DNA from: Pseudobdellovibrionaceae bacterium
GTDB lineage: Bacteria > Bdellovibrionota > Bdellovibrionia > Bdellovibrionales > JAMPXM01
Assembly: GCA_947462815.1 (NCBI GenBank)
Contig: CANHQR010000018.1
Span: 1 to 54,564 of the forward strand
Direction: 5' to 3'
Length of the DNA stretch: 54,564 bases
Every line of letters begins with the position of its first letter. Position 1 is the stretch's first letter. A program made the position numbers and the translations under genes. The notes beneath the pieces were generated by a model. The model did not search any database. It was not told where the DNA came from and worked only from the letters and a program-made list of their open reading frames with translations. This document shows positions 1 to 8,728 of this stretch, in pieces.

Positions 1-435
1 CAAGCGCCTGAGCTTCCGCGACTTGAGCGCACACGCGCGACCACGGCTACAACCTCACAGCTGAGTCTTGAGCTACCGAATGAAACTCTGGACCTGCTCC
101 AGCAACTCAAAGGGGCGCTCGCGCACCAACATCCCCAACTCACGACGGCTGAGCTGATCACGCTGCTCGCACGAGAAAAGCTCGCTGCACTGCGACCCGC
201 GCCAGCGCGGAAAGCCAGCGCGCCACCCAACCCGCATCAGCGCTACATCCCGCAACAACTCCGCCGTGAATTGAAACAGAAAGCCCAGCATGCCTGCGAA
301 AATTGCGGCTCCCACTACGCGCTCGAGATCGATCACATCCAGCCGTTCGCGCGCGGGGGCCCAAGCACCCCTCGCAACTTGCGGGTGCTTTGTCGCGCCT
401 GCAATCAGCGACGCGTGCTGAGCGACGTGTGCTGA
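1..435 (+). CDS. HNH endonuclease, C-terminal part, tail truncated by frameshift
   Basis: Reading frame 1 is open from the window edge to a TGA at 433-435; the N-terminus lies outside the window. The end of the protein carries an HNH nuclease core: CENC near base 295, then EIDHIQPFARGG, then PRNLRVLCRACNQRR. This gives the CxxC...DH...N...CxxCN pattern of zinc-ribbon HNH nucleases, which cut DNA with one metal ion. The upstream 95 or so residues are helical and unrecognised. The stop is produced by a 14-bp tandem duplication at 413-440. Without it, the frame would continue through SDEVAALPPHQALSRQ to a TAA at 504-506, adding about 21 residues. The catalytic core is intact, so activity may survive. 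HNH family assignment is confident; the substrate is unknown. Confidence 0.85.
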   Translation, partial: QAPELPRLERTRATTATTSQLSLELPNETLDLLQQLKGALAHQHPQLTTAELITLLAREKLAALRPAPARKASAPPNPHQRYIPQQLRRELKQKAQHACENCGSHYALEIDHIQPFARGGPSTPRNLRVLCRACNQRRVLSDVC

Positions 436-440
436 GCGAC
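413..440. repeat. 14-bp tandem duplication in the HNH gene
   Basis: The units gcgtgctgagcgac (413-426) and gtgtgctgagcgac (427-440) are adjacent and differ at one base. Fourteen is not a multiple of three, so the second copy shifts the frame and creates the early stop of the HNH gene. Confidence 0.9.
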
Positions 441-513
441 GAAGTCGCTGCGCTTCCACCACATCAAGCCCTGTCTCGACAGCCCGACGATCTGCATACA
501 GACTAAAGATCAT

Positions 514-1188
514 ATGACTGAATTTATGAGTCTCCCACAACTCCTCGGTTTTCAGAGCTGGTTCACCCTTGGCGTCCCACTCGCTACTCTGATCGTTATC
601 CTGGGCCTGGTCTTCAGAGCACTGGATCAAATCAGTAAAGGCGAAATGAAGCTGATGATCGAGAGCGGAACGCCGGCCTTGGGCGCCTCGCTTCGAGGCC
701 GCATCCTCATTCAGCCGAAAAAGCCTCTGGATATTGAAGCCTTGAATCTGGAGTTTCGCGGCGTTGAAGTTCACCGCTCAAAAGGGCGCAACTCCAACTC
801 AAACAATATCCTCGTGCATACGGAGTCGGTCATCCTCCGACAGCACTTTAAACTCAATCCACCCCAACGCTTCGACTTGCCCTTCGAGCTTCAGTTCCCG
901 CGTTGCTACAAGCCAACACCAAGCTTGGCCGATCTCAACGTCGATGCGATTTTTGGCAACGGAGGCCTGGGACAGCTCATGAAGTCCGCGGTGAAGTCGC
1001 TCACAAGTCAAACTCTGCGGACGCGCTGGACGCTGCAGCTCGAGGCCGTGATGAGTGGAGCCAATTTCATCGAGTCCGAATCGTGGATGATTCTGGTTGA
1101 TCCAGAAAATCTGCGACGCGATTGGAGCGCGCGCCTCACCTCCGGCGAATCCACAGCGCCCTCGAGCGGCATCAAAATCGAGGCTTAA
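514..1188 (+). CDS. Single-pass membrane protein with predicted beta-rich domain
   Basis: This 224-residue protein is not recognised. Residues about 17-37 form one hydrophobic segment (FTLGVPLATLIVILGLVF), followed by a short basic-polar linker. The rest alternates polar and hydrophobic residues in a way that suggests beta strands, for example GASLRGRILIQPKKPLDIEA and RFDLPFELQFP. Such a pattern is reminiscent of arrestin/Spo0M-like sandwiches, which is only an inference. It begins just after the broken HNH gene and ends three bases before the convergent SIS isomerase gene. A membrane-anchored domain facing either side of the inner membrane is possible. Confidence 0.6.
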   Translation: MTEFMSLPQLLGFQSWFTLGVPLATLIVILGLVFRALDQISKGEMKLMIESGTPALGASLRGRILIQPKKPLDIEALNLEFRGVEVHRSKGRNSNSNNILVHTESVILRQHFKLNPPQRFDLPFELQFPRCYKPTPSLADLNVDAIFGNGGLGQLMKSAVKSLTSQTLRTRWTLQLEAVMSGANFIESESWMILVDPENLRRDWSARLTSGESTAPSSGIKIEA

Positions 1189-1191
1189 GCC

Positions 1192-1815
1192 TCAGCTCCC
1201 TTGATCGCGCTGTCGTGCGATCGATTGGGCGATGATGTGCATCAACGATTGATGCACGTCTTCAACCAAACCGTAATTGTTCACAGGAACATGCAGCGAC
1301 ACGTCGGCCATTTCGCGCAAGCGACCGCCACTGAAACCACTCAGGCCAATGACCGGCACCCCTCGCGAGCGCGCTTCCGTGACCGCGGCGATGATGTTGT
1401 CGCTGTTACCTGAAGAAGAGATCGCAATCAGCAGATCTCCTGTTTGCGCATAGAATTTCACCTGGGTGGCGTAGGCCTCGCGAAACGAAAAGTCGTTGGC
1501 CAAAGCAGTGAGGAGCGCCACGTTAGAAGACAGACTGGCCGAGCGAATGGTGGGATGTTGAGCGTGGTGGGTGCCCTTGGTCCAATCGCAGCAGAGATGG
1601 TCGGCAATAGCCGAGGATCCACCGTTACCCACAACCCAGATCATGCCTCGGCGCGACGTACAGGCCAAAATCAACTCGATGGCCTTTTGCAAGTTTTCGG
1701 TCGAAACAGCTTTCAAGCCCTGCGTGTAGCGAGCCGCATATTGGTCGACGACACTCGAGAGTGCGCCTTGGAAAACTTCGTTTTTGCTGCGCGGATCTTG
1801 AGGGGTTTGACTCAT
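1192..1815 (-). CDS. SIS-domain phosphosugar isomerase (GmhA-like)
   Basis: A 207-residue cytoplasmic protein of the D-sedoheptulose-7-phosphate isomerase family, which converts sedoheptulose-7-P to glycero-manno-heptose-7-P for LPS core or capsule heptose. Visible motifs are the GNGGSSAIADH phosphate-binding loop, the SLSSNVALLTALANDFSF segment, the GDLLIAISSSGNSDNI SIS loop, and a C-terminal E-D-x-H-Q-S-L-M-H helix with the usual catalytic Glu/His region. Length matches the family (about 190-210). It follows the glycosylphosphotransferase gene by 36 bases on the same strand, which supports a role in surface polysaccharide synthesis. The exact substrate is inferred, and other SIS sugar isomerases are possible. 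Confidence 0.85.
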   Translation of the reverse strand: MSQTPQDPRSKNEVFQGALSSVVDQYAARYTQGLKAVSTENLQKAIELILACTSRRGMIWVVGNGGSSAIADHLCCDWTKGTHHAQHPTIRSASLSSNVALLTALANDFSFREAYATQVKFYAQTGDLLIAISSSGNSDNIIAAVTEARSRGVPVIGLSGFSGGRLREMADVSLHVPVNNYGLVEDVHQSLMHIIAQSIARQRDQGS

Positions 1816-1851
1816 TCTTATTTCCTTATCCAGCCCATCGCTCGACTTGAT

Positions 1852-3279
1852 TTAGCGACCACTTCCCGTCACCACCACGCGGATGGTGCGGAGGATGATC
1901 GCGGCATCGAGAATCAGAGAGTAGTTCTTGATGTAGTAGAGTTCAAATTGCAGTTTTTCACGCGCATCTTCGACGGTGGCGCCGTAGGGATACATCACTT
2001 GCGCCCAACCGGTGATTCCCGGCCGCAGAAGATGTCGAAGCGAATAATACGGAATCTTTTGTTCGAGTTCACCGGTGAACTCGGGACGCTCCGGACGCGG
2101 TCCGATGAAGCTCATGTCACCACGAAACACATTGAAGAGCTGGGGTAACTCATCGATGCGAGTCGCCCGAATGAAGCGGCCAATGCGCGTGACGCGAGAG
2201 TCCTGTGAACTCGCCCATTGCGCGCCGCGAGCTTCAGAGTCGATGCGCATGCTGCGCAACTTGTAGATCGTAAAGACACGTCCACCCTCGCCGACGCGCT
2301 TTTGCGTGTAGACGGCCGCACCCCGGCTCTCAAGCCTGATGAGCAACATGACGACCAACATGATCGGTACGGCGATGATGAGCAGCAGCGAGGCCAAGGC
2401 GAGATCCATCAAACGCTTGAGGCGAAAACCCATCGGATTATGGAGAAGCTGAAAGCCGCCCGATAGCGCAAACCAACCCCGCTCGAGGTAAAATACCGGC
2501 ACCTTTCGCCACACGTTCTCGTAAAACTCAGCGAGGTCCAAAACACGCACACCTTGTAATCGCGCTCGCATGAGCCGATCGAGCAGACTTTCCGACAGCG
2601 AGATTTCGCGGGACGAGCTGCCGCGTACGGCCACAACGAGCCCTGCGATCTCATGCGGGGAAACCTGAGGCAGCTGTGCTTCTAGATCTGTCCAACTTCC
2701 CTCGAGGCGCACCTCACTCGAGCGCAGGCCCTGAAGGCGCGCACGCCAGGACTCGCTGACTTGCGGAAGGAAAACTTCAAATCGTCCCGCGACAGGTCGA
2801 GCCGCCAAATCTTTGAGCCAAGGAGTGAGGCTGTCTTCCGTGCCGATGAAGATCCATCGGGCGCGGCGCGCTTCGCGAAGGGCGGAGCGCCAAGCGAGGT
2901 AGCGAGCCAAGGATGCGAGCGTCGCAAAGGCGAACTCGCCCCCCATCAACACGCCTCGTCCTGTGACGCCGCTGAATTCTTTGGATCCGAAGGCGTAAAT
3001 CAGAGCGACATAAAGGGCGCCCGCCACACATGCCGTCACGAAAGTTTGCAGCGGCTTCTTCCAGGGTGCTTCGAGAGGATCGACGCCATACACATCCGCC
3101 ACGTAAAGCGAGAGCGCGTTGATCCACACGAAACTCATGATGGGGAGTGAGGTGAGAAACTCTTGCGGCAGTTCGCCCATGCGAATCGCGTAAGCAGCTG
3201 TGTAGGCCGTGGCGGCGGCGGCAAAGTCGAAGAGCAGAAGTTTGACCTGTCGGTTTTTGGCGTGCCGTATCGAATCCAC
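1852..3279 (-). CDS. Polyprenyl glycosylphosphotransferase (WcaJ/WbaP-type)
   Basis: A 475-residue inner-membrane enzyme that transfers a sugar-1-phosphate to undecaprenyl phosphate, starting exopolysaccharide or O-antigen repeat units. The N-terminal third has several hydrophobic segments, and the middle holds a degenerate Rossmann-like domain (residues about 140-250). The C-terminal catalytic Bac_transf domain starts with a reentrant hydrophobic helix (LASLLLIIAVPIMLVVMLLI). It continues with TQKRVGEGGRVFTIYKLRSM, then DELPQLFNVFRGDMSFIGPR (Asp-Glu catalytic pair), then RPGITGWAQ. The size is standard for the family. It lies upstream of the SIS isomerase and is divergent from galE across 150 bp, forming a small polysaccharide locus. 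Confidence 0.93.
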   Translation of the reverse strand: MDSIRHAKNRQVKLLLFDFAAAATAYTAAYAIRMGELPQEFLTSLPIMSFVWINALSLYVADVYGVDPLEAPWKKPLQTFVTACVAGALYVALIYAFGSKEFSGVTGRGVLMGGEFAFATLASLARYLAWRSALREARRARWIFIGTEDSLTPWLKDLAARPVAGRFEVFLPQVSESWRARLQGLRSSEVRLEGSWTDLEAQLPQVSPHEIAGLVVAVRGSSSREISLSESLLDRLMRARLQGVRVLDLAEFYENVWRKVPVFYLERGWFALSGGFQLLHNPMGFRLKRLMDLALASLLLIIAVPIMLVVMLLIRLESRGAAVYTQKRVGEGGRVFTIYKLRSMRIDSEARGAQWASSQDSRVTRIGRFIRATRIDELPQLFNVFRGDMSFIGPRPERPEFTGELEQKIPYYSLRHLLRPGITGWAQVMYPYGATVEDAREKLQFELYYIKNYSLILDAAIILRTIRVVVTGSGR

Positions 3280-3429
3280 GCTTCTTATATAGGTTGCGTG
3301 CTCTGGATTTGCACCGTCAATTTCTCGGTCCTGGGTGGACGGGAATGAACTGAAGAATAAAAATGCCTCAGCGGCTGGCTGGACAAGGGCACAGACCGCG
3401 AGATAGAGCTGGGGGCCGGGGGTTTCGCA

Positions 3430-4476
3430 ATGAGTCGAATTCTAGTCACAGGCGGCGCGGGCTACATTGGCTCTCACATGTGTTGGGAGTTGGTGGGCCG
3501 AGGCCACGAAGTCCTTGTGATCGACGACCTCTCCACCGGCCACGAGCAGGCTCTCCCCCCGGGCACGACACTTTTGCGCGGCCAAGTCGGTGCGCCCGAG
3601 ATCGCCGCCGCACTCGCGCATGAGCACGCGCGCTCGCCACTTGCGGGAGCCATGCACTTTGCAGCTAAAGCCCGTGTCGATGAGAGTGTGCGTTTCCCGG
3701 ACCTCTATTTTGAGCACAATACCCAGCAGACTTTGCGGTTGGCTCAACAGTTGCGCGAGTTAAAAGTACCTTGGTTCATGCTCTCCTCGACGGCCGCCGT
3801 TTATGGCAACACTTCTGGAGAGTTGATTCGGGAGGACCATCCGGTGGCACCTGCCTCGCCCTATGGTGAATCGAAGCTTCGCGCCGAGCTCGGGCTGCGC
3901 GATTGGGCGGCTTCCGGCGGCGAACGCGTCGCGATTCTTCGCTACTTCAATGTGGCGGGTGCTGATCCCGAGATGCGTACAGGTCAGTCGACACCTCAAG
4001 CGACACATTTGATTAAGTTGGCGGCGCAAACCGTGGTCGCCTTTGAACGAGGACAAGCTTCAGGCGCTTCCTCGTCCGTGAGCCCCACGATGCAGATTCA
4101 TGGCACGGACTATCCAACTCACGACGGCACTTGTCTGCGCGACTATGTGCATGTGTCGGACATCGCCGGTGCGCACCTGGCTGTGATGGAGTCCCTGATG
4201 AACTCCACGACTTCGTCGCGCGACGCCCGTGTCTTCAACGTAGGCTATGGGCAGCCCTACTCTGTTCGCGAGGTCTTGGCATGCATGCAAGATGTCTCGG
4301 GCGTGAAGTTTCCGATTGTCGAGGGCCCTCGCCGCGAGGGCGACGTCGTACGCGTGGCTTGTGATTCGCGACGCCTTCAAGCCGAGACGGGTTGGGCGCC
4401 CCGCTTCGCTGATCTGAAGTTGATTTGTCAGACGGCGCTCGCCTGGGAGCGCCGCTTAGCGGCCCGAACGCTGTGA
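3430..4476 (+). CDS. galE: UDP-glucose 4-epimerase
   Basis: A 348-residue extended short-chain dehydrogenase that interconverts UDP-glucose and UDP-galactose with tightly bound NAD. The Rossmann motif TGGAGYIGSH is at residues 7-16, followed by VIDDLSTGH, MHFAAKARVDESV, the SSTAAVYG catalytic Ser/Thr segment, and SPYGESKL, which supplies the Tyr-x-x-x-Lys pair. RYFNVAGADP and the DGTCLRDYVHVSD nucleotide-sugar motif follow. The start is preceded by a G-rich stretch that may act as a ribosome site. Its 3' end overlaps the convergent lipoprotein gene by 21 bases. It probably supplies galactose donor for the neighbouring polysaccharide genes. Confidence 0.95.
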   Translation: MSRILVTGGAGYIGSHMCWELVGRGHEVLVIDDLSTGHEQALPPGTTLLRGQVGAPEIAAALAHEHARSPLAGAMHFAAKARVDESVRFPDLYFEHNTQQTLRLAQQLRELKVPWFMLSSTAAVYGNTSGELIREDHPVAPASPYGESKLRAELGLRDWAASGGERVAILRYFNVAGADPEMRTGQSTPQATHLIKLAAQTVVAFERGQASGASSSVSPTMQIHGTDYPTHDGTCLRDYVHVSDIAGAHLAVMESLMNSTTSSRDARVFNVGYGQPYSVREVLACMQDVSGVKFPIVEGPRREGDVVRVACDSRRLQAETGWAPRFADLKLICQTALAWERRLAARTL

Positions 4477-5193
4477 AGTCGGAGCAGGTGTCGACTGAGG
4501 TGGCGATTGGGGCCTCGAACGAGTTGGCGAAGTGGGCGTGGACGCCGGTTGAGCGGGCGACGGCGGTTCGGCTTTCGCGAGCGACAGATAGAGCTCACTC
4601 GTGCAAATCCAGTTCTGCGATTCGGCGCAGATCTCCACTTGTTCCGGCGACTCCAACTCGGCGAGCTGCTCAAGTCTTTGGCGCGTCTTTCGCCAATTTT
4701 TGAAACTCGACTTTTTCCATTGTTCCTCGGGTACGGCCTCGAGAACTCGGAGGGCGGCCACGCAACTGCAATCTCGAGCGCAGTTTTCAACGTTCGCAGG
4801 AAGCTTGTAGGTTTGTGGCTCATCGATCATTCGACCAGCCTCTTCAGAGGCGCGCTGATCCAACCAAGGCCGCAAAGCGGCAAGCGCGCGTTCAGCCATG
4901 GCTCCGCTGATGCGACACTTGAGACCCGCTTCGTCGACGGCGCCCTGCCAAGAGTCGAGACTGCGGTCAAAGGCCACTCGAAACACATTCGCGGCGGCAT
5001 TCAATTGCAAATAGCTGAGCGGTTTAAGCGCCGAGTCAGGTACGCCTTCGATCTCCTGAGCCGGGGGAGCGACAATGGGACGCGACGCACAGCTCGAGAA
5101 AAGTGCCAACATCCCTGTCGCGATGATCAGCGAGACGAAACGCCCACGAGCGATCCGCCAGGCCGGTCGCGTTCTATTCACAAACCTCATCAC
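4456..5193 (-). CDS. Cys-containing putative lipoprotein
   Basis: A 245-residue protein of unknown function. The N-terminus has a basic region, a hydrophobic stretch (LIIATGMLALF) and a lipobox ending in SSC at about residue 35, so an outer-membrane or periplasmic lipoprotein is likely. The mature region has paired cysteines (NCARDCSC, EICAESQNWIC) that could form disulfides. It ends in a Pro/Ser/Thr-rich tail of about 40 residues. Its start overlaps the stop of the NodB lipoprotein gene by four bases, implying translational coupling, so a partner role with the deacetylase is plausible. No family is recognised. Confidence 0.65.
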   Translation of the reverse strand: MMRFVNRTRPAWRIARGRFVSLIIATGMLALFSSCASRPIVAPPAQEIEGVPDSALKPLSYLQLNAAANVFRVAFDRSLDSWQGAVDEAGLKCRISGAMAERALAALRPWLDQRASEEAGRMIDEPQTYKLPANVENCARDCSCVAALRVLEAVPEEQWKKSSFKNWRKTRQRLEQLAELESPEQVEICAESQNWICTSELYLSLAKAEPPSPAQPASTPTSPTRSRPQSPPQSTPAPTSQRSGR

Positions 5194-6668
5194 GGCGTTG
5201 TCCCCTGATTAACCGCATCGACGGCTCGACCGACGGTGACCACGCGAGCACCTTGCGCCCGCAAATGATCCATCACGATACTCGATGCGCGAATCGTGGT
5301 GGTGTGCACATCGTGGAAGAGAATAATTCCGCGACCTTGAGCATTAATTTGTCGAATGGTTCGCGCGGCACAGCTTTCAGGATTGCGGTCTTGCCAATCC
5401 AAAGAGTCCACGTTCCACATCACATGCACCAGGCCCGCCTGAGTGATTCGACTGCGAATGGCCGATTTGTTGACACCATTGCCGTAGGGCAAACGGAAAA
5501 AGCGGAGCCTCTGTCCGTACGTGCGTTCCAAAATTCTCGTACTCTCGAGGATTTGTTGATCCAGTCCACTTTCGCCGAGCGTGGGCAAGTTCGCATGCGA
5601 GTGCGAGTGATTGGCGAGTTCGTGACCTTCACTCTTCGCTCTCTGAACAATCGACGGATAGTTGGGAGCCAAACGCGACAGCCAGAAAAAGGTCGCCGGC
5701 ATCTGCCTGGCTCGCAAAGCATCGAGGATGGCGCCTGTGGGCCCGCCGGGACCGTCGTCGTACGTCATCGACCAAACTCCGCGCGGGAATTCACGACCAT
5801 TGATATTGCCTCCCGCACCTGAACTTGGCCCAATCGACTGAGGCGAGCGATCCGCCCGAATCGAAGCTTTGATCGCCTGAAAGCGACGCTCGATTTCAGG
5901 TTGCAGCGCTCGTTGCGTTAACGATTCGGAGCGATTGAATCGTGAGATGGCGGCCGCGTTGAGGCGCCGAAATTCAAGTTCCTGATCCAAACTCGGAAAG
6001 GTAAAGCGCTGCATCCGCGTGCGCACTTCCGCCAGATAAGGCGCGGCGAGAGGTGTCGCTCCCAGCTCGATATTTTGATATCTCTCCAGCGTGTGCTCCA
6101 TGAGCGGCGCGATCGCGGCTCGCTGTGCCACATTGGGTCTGGCCGTCATGCGATCGAGAGTGTGAAACACTTGTTCGAAGCGCTGTCTGACATCGCGGCT
6201 GACCTGGCCTTGCCGAGCCTCGAGACTTGTCTCAAGGCTCGCATCAAGAGCGCCACCCACCATCAGGTCCGAGAGCAACTCTTTTTGCTCATCGACGAGC
6301 GAGCGAATCGCCCAGAGTCGCAAATACTGATTAGAGTCGATGAGATCCAGATCAGGTTTCGCATTCAGTTTCTCATTGAGTTCCAAATCAAACTTCGCAA
6401 TCGCTTCATCTGCGATCCCCTGCAAGCTGATCCACTTGTTAAACTCGCGCCGCAAATCTTGGGCGCCAGAGGGCCGATTGAGGACGCGATTGAACGTGGC
6501 GACAGCTTGCGTGTCCACCACAGGATCCTGGGCCGGCTCACGTCTCAAGGGGTGCGTGCTCGTTTCCGCGCGATCCTGCGCCTCCTCAGTCGGGCGAGAA
6601 GGACCCGAGATACAAGCCGTCATCAGAAGGGGAGCGATCATCATCAACGAAAATTTTTGAATGTTCAT
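5190..6668 (-). CDS. Lipoprotein polysaccharide deacetylase (NodB domain)
   Basis: A 492-residue protein with a signal sequence and lipobox (LLMTAC, Cys about residue 19). Residues about 40-280 are helical and unrecognised. The C-terminal 200 residues form a carbohydrate esterase family 4 NodB domain, which removes acetyl groups from N-acetylated sugars such as peptidoglycan or poly-GlcNAc. The five signature motifs are visible: MTYDDGPGG (metal and base Asp), NHSHSHANL (H-S-x-x-H zinc ligands), RLPYGNGV, NVDSLDWQD, and LFHDVHTTT. It starts a two-gene unit with the downstream lipoprotein. Envelope or exopolysaccharide modification is likely; the substrate cannot be told. Confidence 0.92.
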   Translation of the reverse strand: MNIQKFSLMMIAPLLMTACISGPSRPTEEAQDRAETSTHPLRREPAQDPVVDTQAVATFNRVLNRPSGAQDLRREFNKWISLQGIADEAIAKFDLELNEKLNAKPDLDLIDSNQYLRLWAIRSLVDEQKELLSDLMVGGALDASLETSLEARQGQVSRDVRQRFEQVFHTLDRMTARPNVAQRAAIAPLMEHTLERYQNIELGATPLAAPYLAEVRTRMQRFTFPSLDQELEFRRLNAAAISRFNRSESLTQRALQPEIERRFQAIKASIRADRSPQSIGPSSGAGGNINGREFPRGVWSMTYDDGPGGPTGAILDALRARQMPATFFWLSRLAPNYPSIVQRAKSEGHELANHSHSHANLPTLGESGLDQQILESTRILERTYGQRLRFFRLPYGNGVNKSAIRSRITQAGLVHVMWNVDSLDWQDRNPESCAARTIRQINAQGRGIILFHDVHTTTIRASSIVMDHLRAQGARVVTVGRAVDAVNQGTTP

Positions 6669-6783
6669 CGACCATCAGTTTAACTGATGAGTCGGTTCGA
6701 GGGGAAAGATCGCAGAGTCGAGGCGAGGTCGGTGTTCGATTCTCGCCCAGAGTCTCGCGCCGAATTTCGCACCGATTTCGAAG

Positions 6784-6802
6784 CCGACCCGCCAAAGGTC
6801 GG
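6784..6802 (-). terminator. Weak hairpin after glmS
   Basis: Read on the minus strand just past the glmS stop, ccgacc and ggtcgg form a 6-bp GC stem with a 7-base loop. There is no clear T tract, so it is at best a weak terminator. Confidence 0.3.
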
Positions 6803-6815
6803 GCCTCCGGAAATC

Positions 6816-8714
6816 TCACTCCACAGTCACCGACTTAGCCAAGTTGCGGGGCTGATCCACGTCATGGCCCAAAGCATTGGCGACGTGGTAAGCGAGCAAC
6901 TGTACAGGAATGGCCTCGAGAATCGCATTCACTGTCCATTCTGCTTTGGGCAAAGACAAATAGTGATCGCTGACCGCTTTGAGCTGAGAATTGTCGCCTG
7001 TACCGATGGAAATGATCTTTCCACCTCGCGCTTTGGCCTCTTCTAAGTTCGACAAGGTTTTTTCGTAGTTCTTGTCCGAAGGACAAACCATGACGATCAA
7101 CATGCGTTCATCGATAAGAGCCAGTGGACCATGCTTCATTTCGCCAGCCGCGTATCCTTCCGCGTGCATGTAGGCGAGCTCCTTCAACTTCAAGGCACCT
7201 TCAAGTGCAATGGGATAATTGATACCTCGGCCCATGAACAGGATCCCGCGATAGCCTTTCAGGGTCGCCGCGGCCTCTGCAAAAAACGAGTCGTAAGCGA
7301 GGACGGATTCCATTTGCGCCGGTGTACCGAGTAGAGCGTCTAAATAACGTCGCTCGCGCTCGCGATCCAACTGGCCCCGCAATTTGCCAAGCTGCAACGC
7401 AAAGAGATTCAGCACGGCGAGCGTGGACACGAAAGCCTTTGTCGAAGCCACACCAATCTCGGGACCTGAATTCATATACAAGTGACCATGGGCTTCTCGA
7501 TCAATGGACGATGCGCGTACATTGCAAATCGACAGGGTCAGAGCTCCGGCTTGCTTCGCCAAGCGAAGAGCGGCCAAAGTATCGGCTGTTTCTCCCGATT
7601 GAGAAATGACCAACACGAGGCTTCGGGGTGGGATGAAGGGCTCTCGATAGCGAAACTCACTCGCGATGTCGACTTCCACAGGAATGCGGGCGATCTGTTC
7701 GATCAGATACTTTCCTGCAATGCCCGCATAGTGGCTGGTACCGCACGCGATAATGAAAATGCGGTCAATGTTCTTGAGCTTCTCAAAACTCAAAGCCTGA
7801 TCGACCTTGGCGTCGAGTCTGTTGATCTCGTCAAAATGTTGTGCGGAAAAGCCAAGGCCTGAGAGACGAACGCTCTGTGAATCGAGGTCGATATGAGGCG
7901 CCATTGCATTGGCCACAGCCCGCGGCTGCTCGTGAATCTCCTTGAGCATGAAATGATTGAATCCCGCTTTCTCAACAAGATCCGCCGACCAATCGATCGT
8001 GACGATGTCCTTTTTGAGCGAGCGTCCTTGATGGTCCGTAACTTCGTACTTCCCGCCTTTGACCTTCACCACTTCGTTGTCGTTAAGGTAAACAACGCGC
8101 TTGGTCGTCGAAATGATGGCCTGGACGTCACTCGCGACGACAATCTCGCCGTCACCCACCCCCAGCACCAGCGGTGGTCCATTTTTGAACGCGACCATGA
8201 CGTCGGGTTGTTGTTCCCATACGGCGACAATCGCATAAGCGCCGATCAATCTTGGCCAAACTTTCAGGACGGCCGCATGCAGATCACCCGTCTTCTTCAC
8301 CTCGTGGGCGAGCAAATGGGCCACGAGTTCGGAATCTGTGTCCGATAAAAACTGGCTGCCCTGAGCCGCCAACTCTTGGCGAATCTCTTGATAGTTCTCA
8401 ATGATGCCATTGTGGACGAGGGTGACGCCGCCCATCGAATGCGGATGCGCGTTGCGCTCGCTCGGTACACCATGCGTTGCCCAGCGTGTGTGGCCAATAC
8501 CCAAATGACCGGTGAACTTCTCCTGATCAAGTTTTCGCGATAACTCGATGAGTTTTCCCTGCGCTCGCACGACGCGAAACCTCGCTTGGCCTTGCACTTG
8601 ATCCAATACGGCGATTCCCGCACTATCGTAGCCCCGGTACTCCAGCCGCTTTAAGCCGTCGACAATCACTTGTTTCGGATCTTTGGGTCCCCAATAGCCG
8701 ACAATTCCGCACAT
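6816..8714 (-). CDS. glmS: Glutamine-fructose-6-phosphate aminotransferase
   Basis: A 632-residue enzyme making glucosamine-6-phosphate from fructose-6-phosphate and glutamine, the first committed step to UDP-GlcNAc. The start is placed at the Met of MCGIVGYWGP because Cys must become the N-terminal nucleophile after Met removal; a longer in-frame reading adds 35 residues and would block this. The glutaminase domain shows GHTRWATHG and SDTDSELVAHLL. Two SIS domains follow (IIACGTSHYAG, ISQSGETADTLAAL, MGRGINYPIALEGALKLKE). The C-terminal AKSVTVE ending matches the family. A GAGG ribosome site overlaps the end of glmU, only 14 bases upstream, so the two genes form an operon. Confidence 0.97.
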   Translation of the reverse strand: MCGIVGYWGPKDPKQVIVDGLKRLEYRGYDSAGIAVLDQVQGQARFRVVRAQGKLIELSRKLDQEKFTGHLGIGHTRWATHGVPSERNAHPHSMGGVTLVHNGIIENYQEIRQELAAQGSQFLSDTDSELVAHLLAHEVKKTGDLHAAVLKVWPRLIGAYAIVAVWEQQPDVMVAFKNGPPLVLGVGDGEIVVASDVQAIISTTKRVVYLNDNEVVKVKGGKYEVTDHQGRSLKKDIVTIDWSADLVEKAGFNHFMLKEIHEQPRAVANAMAPHIDLDSQSVRLSGLGFSAQHFDEINRLDAKVDQALSFEKLKNIDRIFIIACGTSHYAGIAGKYLIEQIARIPVEVDIASEFRYREPFIPPRSLVLVISQSGETADTLAALRLAKQAGALTLSICNVRASSIDREAHGHLYMNSGPEIGVASTKAFVSTLAVLNLFALQLGKLRGQLDRERERRYLDALLGTPAQMESVLAYDSFFAEAAATLKGYRGILFMGRGINYPIALEGALKLKELAYMHAEGYAAGEMKHGPLALIDERMLIVMVCPSDKNYEKTLSNLEEAKARGGKIISIGTGDNSQLKAVSDHYLSLPKAEWTVNAILEAIPVQLLAYHVANALGHDVDQPRNLAKSVTVE

Positions 8715-8728
8715 ATTCAGTTGCCTCG

